From an uncultured Bacteroidales bacterium (lineage in GTDB: Bacteria > Bacteroidota > Bacteroidia > Bacteroidales > P3), in contig CAKZZD010000013.1 of assembly GCA_937886715.1 (NCBI GenBank), positions 1 through 47,426 on the forward strand: a stretch of 47,426 nucleotides of DNA. The letters run 5' to 3'. This document shows positions 41,350 to 47,426 of this stretch, piece by piece. Every line of letters begins with the position of its first letter. Positions within the stretch are counted from its first letter, which is position 1. A program made the translations under genes and the position numbers. The notes below the pieces were generated by a model. That model was not told the DNA's origin. It did no database searches and saw only the letters and a list, made by a program, of their open reading frames with translations.

Positions 41350-42100
41350 CCTCGGGCTGCACGTCGTCGGGAAACGCCCCGACGGCTACCACGACCTGCA
41401 GACCCTCTTCCTGCCGGTGACGGACCTCTGCGACGAGCTGGAGATCACACCCATGCAGACCGACAGCCCAGCGGCCACGATGGAGCAGGACGGCATCGCC
41501 CTCGACAACGCCCCTGAGGACAACCTCTGCATGAAGGCGTGGCATCTGTTGCACAACGAGTTCGGCATCCCGCCGGTGCACATACGGCTGAAGAAGAACA
41601 TCCCCTTCGGTGCCGGACTGGGCGGCGGCAGCAGCGATGCCGCTTTCACGCTCAAGATGCTCAACGGCATGTTCGCCCTCGGCCTCGACAACAGGGGTCT
41701 CGAGCAGCGCGCCGCGCAGCTGGGTGCCGACTGTGCCTTTTTCATCCAGAACCGTCCCGCCTATGCCACCGGCATCGGCGACCGTTTGCAGCCCATCAGC
41801 CTCGACCTCAGCGCCTACCGCATCGCCATCGAGATACCCGAGGGCGAACATGTCAGCACCCGCGAGGCCTATGCCGGGCTGCTCAGTGAGCGCTTCGGCC
41901 AGCCGCGGCCCGACCTGCGCGAGGCGGTCAGACGGCCCATCGACGAATGGCGCAGGCTGATCGTCAACGACTTCGAAATGTCGGTATTTCCCTCCCACCC
42001 TGCCATCGCTGCGCTGAAAGAGCGGATGTACAGCCAGGGGGCGCGCTATGCGTCGATGACGGGCAGCGGCGCTGCCGTCTTCGGCATCTTTGAACGATAA
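41318..42100 (+). CDS. ispE: 4-diphosphocytidyl-2-C-methyl-D-erythritol kinase
   Basis: A 260-residue GHMP kinase of the non-mevalonate isoprenoid pathway, phosphorylating CDP-ME. Motifs: NCKINLGLHVVGKRPDGYH at the start, LKKNIPFGAGLGGGSSDAA (ATP binding), ADCAFFI and the C-terminal YASMTGSGAAVFGIF. The start at 41318 puts the PNCKINLGL block at the usual position and produces a 32-nt overlap with phoH in another frame, a likely case of translational coupling. A promoter-like region for the next gene follows within 16 nt of its stop. Confidence 0.96.
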   Translation: MPKTDPNCKINLGLHVVGKRPDGYHDLQTLFLPVTDLCDELEITPMQTDSPAATMEQDGIALDNAPEDNLCMKAWHLLHNEFGIPPVHIRLKKNIPFGAGLGGGSSDAAFTLKMLNGMFALGLDNRGLEQRAAQLGADCAFFIQNRPAYATGIGDRLQPISLDLSAYRIAIEIPEGEHVSTREAYAGLLSERFGQPRPDLREAVRRPIDEWRRLIVNDFEMSVFPSHPAIAALKERMYSQGARYASMTGSGAAVFGIFER

Positions 42101-42115
42101 TTTTCTTTTCATAAC

Positions 42116-42146
42116 TTGTCAGATTTCCGTCGGCAAGGGTATATTG
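42116..42146 (+). promoter_or_regulatory. Possible promoter of the sigma/LRR gene
   Basis: TTG (42116-42118) lies 21 nt upstream of TATATTG (42140-42146), which is one T short of TAnnTTTG. It is located between the ispE stop and the start codon at 42153. Confidence 0.45.
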
Positions 42147-42152
42147 TATAGT

Positions 42153-44555
42153 ATGGACACGCGCGAAACCTACGATAGTCTGTTGAGGAGGTATGCCGCG
42201 TTGGTGTGGTCGATGTGCCTCAACGGAGCCCACGGCGACAAGGAGCACTGCCGCGACTTGTTTCAGGACGTGGCGCTGCGGCTATGGCAGCATATCGGTG
42301 AGCTGCGGACCGATGCCACGCCGCATGAAGAGCGGGCGTGGATGGAATGGCAGGTGCGCCATGTGCTGGAGCTTGCGGCACGCCGACGCAGGCCCGTATC
42401 CATGGACCGCTTGCCCGACATGGCCGACGAGTCGGCTACAAACATGGCCGAAGTGAAAGCGACGGTCGACGACATTGCGTCGCTGCTGGATGCCGACGAA
42501 CGGCAGCTGCTGCAGATGCGGCTCAAGGGTTTCTCGGCAGAGGAAATAGCCACCGAGATGGGCATCACCCGCGGGGCCGTCTATCAGCGGTGGCACCGCA
42601 TTGTGGCCTTCCTGCGCAAAGCGCTGCTGGTGCTGGGGATTGCGCTGGCGACGTCGATGCTTGCGGTGGCCGTAGTGCCGCAGTGGCGCCATGCCGTGTT
42701 CCATCGCGGAGGTGCTGCCGACACCGTCCGGGACACCCTGGAGCCGTCACCACACAGCGACAGCGCGGAAACGTCGTCGGCGAGCCTCATCGAGGTGGAC
42801 TGGGACTACCACGGTCTGTTCCCTTGGGGCGACAGCGTGTGGCACGGCAGCACCGTGTGGCAATACGACCGCATGGCTAACGCCGTGGTGTTCTACCGCT
42901 CGTCGGGCAACCGCGTGATCCGCGCCGTGATGCACAACCCGCCGGCGGTCGACGACAACGACACCTTAACACCTGACAGTATGAATACAGCAATGAAACA
43001 TGCCGCCTCGGCGGCGGTCACCATGGCCCTGGCTATAGCCACACAGGCCGAGGTGGCACACGATTTCCGGAGCGTCAGCCCACAGGGCGACACGCTCTTT
43101 TGCACCATCACCGACACGGCCCAGCACCACGTCAGCGTGCGTGGCGACGAGGCTGTTTGGAACACGCCTTACATCCGCTATAGCGACACGCTGGAGATTC
43201 CCTCCACGGTGGAGCATGAGGGGGTGCAGTACACCGTCACCGCACTGGCCGACAGTGCCTTCTACAGCCACAGCGAAATCAAATCGGTCGTCATCCCCAT
43301 CTCCGTCACGGCCATCGGCCGCATGGCGCTGGCCGGGAGCAACATCGTGGAGCTCATTGTCCACGACGGGGTGGACACCATCGGCACCAACGCATTCAGC
43401 CTCGTGAAGAATGTGGTGTATCATGGCACGGCCATCGGAGCCCCATGGGGAGCCCTGGCGGTGAACGCCTATGAGGAAGAGGGGATTTTCTATAGCGACA
43501 GCACCCGGACGCGCGTCACCGGATGCCGTCCCGGAGTGACCCAGGTGCTGCTGCCACCGACGGTGCGTACCGTCGGACGCTATGCCTTTGTTGGCGCTGC
43601 TGCGCTGACCACCGTCACCCTCCCCGACGGACTGGACACGATCGGACGGCAAGCATTTGCCTCATGCCCCCGGCTGGGATCGGTGACCATTCCCTCGAGC
43701 GTGAAGATGATTGGCACATACGCCTTCTATGGCGCCTTCAAGGAAGACGGCAGCTCAAGGGTGACCATTGCCGACGCAGAATGCAGCATAGGCAATGGCG
43801 CTTTTGCCTACAGCAATGTGGGCGATGTGGACATGGGTAGCCGAGTGACCTCCATCGGTCGGGATGCCTTCTGCACCTGCAACATGATTGATTCCATCAT
43901 CGTGCCCAACAGCTGCACCTATCTAGCCCCACGCGCCTTCTGCTACAACTACCTCGGCAGGCTGAGAAAGATACACCTGCCCGACAACCTTGACACCATC
44001 CGCGACGAACTGCTGCACGGGTGCACCCATCTGGAGAAGGTGAACATCCCTTCGACGGTGGTCTATATCGGCGAGATGGCATTGGCCGAGTTGCACGAAA
44101 TGACTGATATCACCCTGCCAGCCGGACTGGCCTACATCGGGCCATGGGCTTTGGGCGACTGCCGCCGCATATATAACATGAAAGTACTGGCACCGGTGCC
44201 GCCTGAAGTGTGCGACAACACGTTCGAAGGCATGAATGCCCACCTCTCGCTCACCGTCCCCTGCGGCAGCGGCGAAGCCTATAGGGGACACCCGCATTGG
44301 AGCTATTTTGAAAACATCGTCGAGGACTGCACAGCGACGCCATCCGTCGAAGCCGACACACCCGCCATACGAACGGAGAGCGGGACGGCCGTGATCGAGG
44401 GTGCAGCCGGCCAGAAAGTCCGCCTGTTCGACATCACGGGGCACCTGCTTGGCGAAACCACCGCCGGTGCCGTCTGCATCATGCCGCTGCCCGCAGCCGG
44501 TGCCTATCTGGTGCAGGTGGGCAACCGCCCAGCTGTCAAGCTCGTAAGGCCGTAG
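42153..44555 (+). CDS. ECF sigma factor fused to a membrane segment and a BspA-type leucine-rich-repeat protein
   Basis: One uninterrupted frame of 800 codons. Residues 1-80 look like sigma region 2 (DLFQDVALRLWQHI, RHVLELAARRRR). Residues 115-156 are a region 4 helix-turn-helix (LKGFSAEEIATEMGITRGAV). A membrane segment follows (about 157-176), then about 100 residues of unfamiliar sequence. At 277 (base 42981) a second methionine begins a signal-like stretch (HAASAAVTMALAIATQA). From about 340 there are BspA/LRR_5 repeats (VTALADSAFYSHSEIKSVVI, VTLPDGLDTIGRQAF). The last 50 residues resemble a T9SS sorting domain (VRLFDITGHLLGE, AGAYLVQVGN). It may be a real fusion. Alternatively, the signal-bearing part is a separate gene starting at 42981, with the intervening stop lost: both other frames have stops at 42967 and 42974. 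Confidence 0.8.
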   Translation: MDTRETYDSLLRRYAALVWSMCLNGAHGDKEHCRDLFQDVALRLWQHIGELRTDATPHEERAWMEWQVRHVLELAARRRRPVSMDRLPDMADESATNMAEVKATVDDIASLLDADERQLLQMRLKGFSAEEIATEMGITRGAVYQRWHRIVAFLRKALLVLGIALATSMLAVAVVPQWRHAVFHRGGAADTVRDTLEPSPHSDSAETSSASLIEVDWDYHGLFPWGDSVWHGSTVWQYDRMANAVVFYRSSGNRVIRAVMHNPPAVDDNDTLTPDSMNTAMKHAASAAVTMALAIATQAEVAHDFRSVSPQGDTLFCTITDTAQHHVSVRGDEAVWNTPYIRYSDTLEIPSTVEHEGVQYTVTALADSAFYSHSEIKSVVIPISVTAIGRMALAGSNIVELIVHDGVDTIGTNAFSLVKNVVYHGTAIGAPWGALAVNAYEEEGIFYSDSTRTRVTGCRPGVTQVLLPPTVRTVGRYAFVGAAALTTVTLPDGLDTIGRQAFASCPRLGSVTIPSSVKMIGTYAFYGAFKEDGSSRVTIADAECSIGNGAFAYSNVGDVDMGSRVTSIGRDAFCTCNMIDSIIVPNSCTYLAPRAFCYNYLGRLRKIHLPDNLDTIRDELLHGCTHLEKVNIPSTVVYIGEMALAELHEMTDITLPAGLAYIGPWALGDCRRIYNMKVLAPVPPEVCDNTFEGMNAHLSLTVPCGSGEAYRGHPHWSYFENIVEDCTATPSVEADTPAIRTESGTAVIEGAAGQKVRLFDITGHLLGETTAGAVCIMPLPAAGAYLVQVGNRPAVKLVRP

Positions 44556-44568
44556 CACCAACAAACAC

Positions 44569-44608
44569 ACGGCAGGGGGCCGACGCATCCGCGTCGGCCC
44601 CCTGCCGT
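44569..44608. terminator. Bidirectional intrinsic terminator
   Basis: An 18-bp perfect stem (ACGGCAGGGGGCCGACGC and complement) with the 4-nt loop ATCC lies between the convergent LRR and sppA genes. T-runs are weak on both sides (GTTATCT on plus; GTGTGTTTGTTG on minus). Confidence 0.85.
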
Positions 44609-44629
44609 TATCTCTGATCCAGACAGCAA

Positions 44630-46450
44630 TCAATAGCCGCTCACCACAAAAGGCAGACGGGCCTGCACGCCTTCGCTCTCGGCCACATATTGCAGGTCGC
44701 GCTCGACTGGCGCCAGCTGTCGCATCATCGGAGAGTGTTTGGCCTGCTTCCAGTTGATCGCCAGACGCATCTTGGCCAGCAACGTCAAGTCGTCGTTCGA
44801 CGCACCTCCGAACATTTCCGACAATTGTGTCCAAGTGTCTTTCTCGCGAGGGTATTCTGCAATGCGGTAGGCCTTCACACCGGCCTTGTCGGCGGCGATG
44901 CTCAGGGCCACATCGATTCCGCCCAGCGTGTCCACCAGTCCGATGCCCAAGGCATCGGCACCGGTCCACACACGGCCGCGGGCAATCCGGTGCACGGCAT
45001 CATAGCTCATGTGACGGCCTTCGGCCACGCGGCCCACAAACACCTTATAGAAATCCTCCACATTGCGCTCCATCATCGCCTTGGCGGCAGGCGACAAGGG
45101 GTGCATCACACTGAGGCCTGAGGCATTGCGGTTGGTGGCCACCGTGTCGGTGTTGAGGCCAAGTTTCTGCCGCATCATCTTATTCAGGTTGGGGATGGTG
45201 CCGAACACGCCGATCGAGCCCGTGATGGTGGTGGGCTGAGCCACGATGGCATCGGCCATGCACGACATCTCATAGCCGGCCGACGCGGCCAGATCGCCCA
45301 TGCTCACAACGACGGGTTTCTTCGCCCTCGCCTCGATCACGGCATGGGTCATGCTCTCGCTGGCCGTGGCCTGTCCGCCGGGCGAATTGACACGCAGCAC
45401 GATGGCCTTCACCTTGTCGTCGTCGGCAGCCTCGCGCAAAGCCTTCACGATATCGTCGCCATAGACGGCCGTGGTGAAGCCGCGCGACGTGCCGTCGACG
45501 ACGTTGCCCTCGGCGTAGATCACCGCAATGGCATCGGTGGCGGCCACCGGCTGTTTCTTCACAAAGCCGGCATACTTCACTATCGGCAGCAACTGCTTGC
45601 CGCCATGCTGTTCCTTGAGCATGGACTTCACATCGGTTTCGAAGCAGAGCGTGTCGACCAGCATCGAGGCGCAGGCATCGTCGGACAGGAATCCGCTCAG
45701 ATTGTCGGCAATCCGGTTCAGTTCCTCCTCGGACATCTTGCGCGACACCGCCATCTGCGATACGGCCGTTGACCAGATGCTTGCAATATAGGCGCGAATC
45801 TGCTCGCGGTTGGCGGCGCTCATATGGTCGAGTGTGTAGACCTCGCCCGCACTCTTATAGGCGCAGCTCTCCGGACGGATGAGCTGCATCTCGACGCCAA
45901 GCTTGTCGAGAAGATCCTTATAGTACATCACTTGGGCACCCATGCCGCGGAATTCCACCATGCCGCTCGGATGCAGGCACACGCGGTCGGCCACCGAACA
46001 GAGATAATAGCCGCTCTGCGAATAGGCGGTGGCATAGGCCACGATGGGTTTGCCGCTGGCGCGGAAAGCGTCGAGGGCGCCACGCAACTCGGTCAGCGAC
46101 CCCCACGAGAGGGTGCCGGTGCCCGGGTCGGTGAGGTAGATGGCCTTGATGCGGTCGTCGCCGGCGGCGGCACGGATGGCGGCCACAGCGTCGATCAGGC
46201 CGACGGTCTTCTGGTCACCCACCGAAAACTGCAGCGCCGACAAAGTGCGGTCGCCGCTGATGGCGCCCAGGTCGACAGCCAGCACCGAATTGGCCTTCGG
46301 CTGCGCCACCGTATCCTTGTCGCTCTTGGCCACGGCGGCCACCATGGCAATGGTCATCAGAAACATGATCATTCCCCCCACAACGGAAACGATCAGCACC
46401 CCAAGGGCAGAAGCCAGCATGGTGGCTCCAAAACTCAATGGCTTTTTCAT
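44630..46450 (-). CDS. sppA: Signal peptide peptidase SppA, 67K type
   Basis: A 606-residue inner-membrane serine protease that degrades released signal peptides. An N-terminal membrane segment (ALGVLIVSVVGGMIMFLMTIAMV) is followed by two tandem S49 domains. The N-domain has SGKPIVAYATAYSQSGYYL, with the general-base lysine. The C-domain has VLRVNSPGGQATASESM and SMGDLAASAGYEMSCMAD, with the catalytic serine in AASAGY. The start at 46450 (MKKPLSFGATML) is used rather than an upstream ATG in the same frame, because the promoter at 46486-46515 lies between the two. It is convergent with the LRR gene and divergent from the aldolase gene. Confidence 0.96.
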   Translation of the reverse strand: MKKPLSFGATMLASALGVLIVSVVGGMIMFLMTIAMVAAVAKSDKDTVAQPKANSVLAVDLGAISGDRTLSALQFSVGDQKTVGLIDAVAAIRAAAGDDRIKAIYLTDPGTGTLSWGSLTELRGALDAFRASGKPIVAYATAYSQSGYYLCSVADRVCLHPSGMVEFRGMGAQVMYYKDLLDKLGVEMQLIRPESCAYKSAGEVYTLDHMSAANREQIRAYIASIWSTAVSQMAVSRKMSEEELNRIADNLSGFLSDDACASMLVDTLCFETDVKSMLKEQHGGKQLLPIVKYAGFVKKQPVAATDAIAVIYAEGNVVDGTSRGFTTAVYGDDIVKALREAADDDKVKAIVLRVNSPGGQATASESMTHAVIEARAKKPVVVSMGDLAASAGYEMSCMADAIVAQPTTITGSIGVFGTIPNLNKMMRQKLGLNTDTVATNRNASGLSVMHPLSPAAKAMMERNVEDFYKVFVGRVAEGRHMSYDAVHRIARGRVWTGADALGIGLVDTLGGIDVALSIAADKAGVKAYRIAEYPREKDTWTQLSEMFGGASNDDLTLLAKMRLAINWKQAKHSPMMRQLAPVERDLQYVAESEGVQARLPFVVSGY

Positions 46451-46485
46451 AAGCAGAAAGGTTCTTTTATAGTCGTGAATTTTTG

Positions 46486-46515
46486 CAAAGGTACGAATAA
46501 TCCTCCACACTCCAA
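46486..46515 (-). promoter_or_regulatory. Promoter of sppA
   Basis: TACCTTTG (46486-46493, minus strand) with TTG (46513-46515) 19 nt upstream, an exact match to the consensus. Its -33 lies only 8 nt from the -33 of the divergent aldolase promoter. Confidence 0.8.
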
Positions 46516-46523
46516 AATATTTT

Positions 46524-46553
46524 TTGCCATATCGCATAAAGTTAGTAATTTTG
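46524..46553 (+). promoter_or_regulatory. Promoter of the aldolase gene
   Basis: TTG (46524-46526) lies 19 nt upstream of TAATTTTG (46546-46553), an exact match to the consensus. It is back-to-back with the sppA promoter. Confidence 0.82.
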
Positions 46554-46603
46554 CAAAATCAAAAAAACAAGCTTCGGAATTCACAAATAAAAAACAATAC
46601 AAC

Positions 46604-47426
46604 ATGGTAGACTACAAAAAAATAGGGCTCGTGAACACCCGCGAAATGTTCGCCAAAGCCGTCGACGGCGGCTATGCCATCCCCGCCTTCAACTTCAACA
46701 ACATGGAGCAGATGCAAGCCATCATCCAGGCCGCAGTTGAGACCAAATCGCCCGTCATCCTGCAGGTGAGCAAGGGAGCCCGCGACTACGCCAACCCCAC
46801 CCTGCTGCGCTACATGGCCGAAGGTGCCGTGGAATATGCCAAAGAGCTCGGCTGCCCCAATCCCCAGATTGTGCTCCACCTTGACCACGGCGACAGCTTC
46901 GAGACCTGCAAATCCTGCATCGACATGGGCTTCTCCAGCGTCATGTACGACGGCAGCGCCCTCCCCTACGAGGAGAACATCAGGATCTCGCGCCAAGTGG
47001 TGGAATATGCCCACAAGTACGACGTCACCGTCGAGTGCGAACTCGGCGTGCTGGCCGGCGTCGAAGACGAGGTGTCCGCCGAGGTGAGCCACTACACCAA
47101 GCCCGAAGAGGTGATCGACTTTGCCACCCGCACCGGCTGCGACTCGCTGGCCATCAGCATCGGCACCAGCCACGGCGCCTACAAATTCAAACCCGAACAG
47201 TGCACCATCGATCCCCAGACCGGCCGTCTGGTGCCTCCTCCCCTGGCCTTCGACGTGCTCGAAGCCATCGAGAAGAAGCTCCCCGGCTTCCCCATCGTCC
47301 TTCACGGCTCGAGCAGCGTGCCCCAGGACGAAGTGGACACCATCAACGCCAACGGAGGTGCCCTCAAGGCTGCCGTCGGCATCCCCGAGGAACAGCTCCG
47401 CAAGGCCGCCAAGAGCGCCGTCTGCA
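46604..47426 (+). CDS. fba: Class II fructose-bisphosphate aldolase (3' end cut by window)
   Basis: The first 274 codons are present; the frame is still open at the right edge. The enzyme cleaves or forms fructose 1,6-bisphosphate in glycolysis and gluconeogenesis, using zinc. Visible motifs are YAIPAFNFNNMEQMQAI, VLHLDHGDSFETCKSCID (His and Asp of the metal/catalytic site), FSSVMYDGSALPYEEN, VECELGVLAGVEDEV, IGTSHGAYKF and IVLHGSSSVP. The start at 46604 lies 50 nt after the -7 element and is preceded by AT-rich leader sequence (AAAAACAATACAAC), typical of highly expressed Bacteroidota genes. Confidence 0.95.
   Translation, partial: MVDYKKIGLVNTREMFAKAVDGGYAIPAFNFNNMEQMQAIIQAAVETKSPVILQVSKGARDYANPTLLRYMAEGAVEYAKELGCPNPQIVLHLDHGDSFETCKSCIDMGFSSVMYDGSALPYEENIRISRQVVEYAHKYDVTVECELGVLAGVEDEVSAEVSHYTKPEEVIDFATRTGCDSLAISIGTSHGAYKFKPEQCTIDPQTGRLVPPPLAFDVLEAIEKKLPGFPIVLHGSSSVPQDEVDTINANGGALKAAVGIPEEQLRKAAKSAVC

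Noticed and set aside
42090..42152. Upstream in-frame ATG at 42090 as start of the sigma/LRR gene
   Set aside because: It overlaps the ispE end and lies before the likely promoter. MDTRETYDSLL at 42153 fits a sigma factor start better.

Overview
The window is chromosomal DNA of a GC-rich member of the Bacteroidota, most likely order Bacteroidales. Evidence for this: promoters of the Bacteroidota type (TTG about 19 nt upstream of TAnnTTTG) precede many genes; two features point to type IX secretion (a PorP/SprF family protein, and a secreted Omp28-type protein with a C-terminal sorting domain); and there is a GH92 alpha-mannosidase with a ROK kinase, a two-domain PurL, a TamB-like giant protein and a Bacteroidales-style PepD. 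I cannot name the genus. No rRNA, tRNA, CRISPR array, insertion sequence or phage gene was found.

Layout. 1-824: gene-poor, with a promoter firing leftwards out of the window and a GC-rich inverted repeat. 825-6988 (+): TamB-like protein, membrane LytTR regulator and phosphodiester glycosidase. 7214-11134 (-): ROK kinase, GH92 mannosidase and a small lipoprotein. 11285-11740 (-): small beta-barrel protein. 12123-15635 (+): tsaD, a PorP/SprF protein and a PD40/OmpA protein. 15904-17352 (-): acidic basic-tailed protein and an outer-membrane barrel. 17518-22573 (-): secreted unknown, nadD, DUF748/AsmA-like protein and parE. 22802-24688 (-): Omp28-type T9SS cargo. 25177-28735 (-): pepD and tex. 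28854-30227 (-): a COG0523 metal GTPase followed by the decayed start of a DnaQ-like exonuclease gene. 30643-34430 (-): a tightly packed seven-gene operon (NUDIX, cupin, beta-carbonic anhydrase, TfoX-N, MGMT, LacX-like epimerase, DUF3298 lipoprotein). 34498-35598 (-): a CDF transporter with a manganese-type signature. 35705-40037 (-): acyltransferase and purL. 40336-42100 (+): phoH and ispE. 42153-44555 (+): one uninterrupted frame joining an ECF sigma factor, a membrane segment and a BspA-type leucine-rich-repeat protein. 44630-46450 (-): sppA. 46604 to the right edge (+): class II fructose-bisphosphate aldolase, cut by the window end.

The most unusual items are three. First, the sigma factor/membrane/LRR frame at 42153-44555 would be either a true fusion or two genes whose separating stop has been lost. 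Second, a dispersed set of intergenic palindromes occurs in two families (CCAACYCC-type at 437, 15719, 24964 and 30333; GTACGAC-type at 7042 and 40158). Several of the first family lie next to a short leader-like motif resembling ATAACCAGCAGTTT. Third, a gene remnant downstream of the GTPase shows a frameshift explained by a 7-bp tandem duplication just after its start codon.

Most remaining genes are housekeeping: tRNA modification, NAD and purine synthesis, isoprenoid precursor synthesis, topoisomerase IV and glycolysis. They are interleaved with envelope functions (TamB/AsmA-like proteins, barrels, T9SS components, SppA). All functional calls come from reading motifs in the translated sequence. 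No database search was possible.
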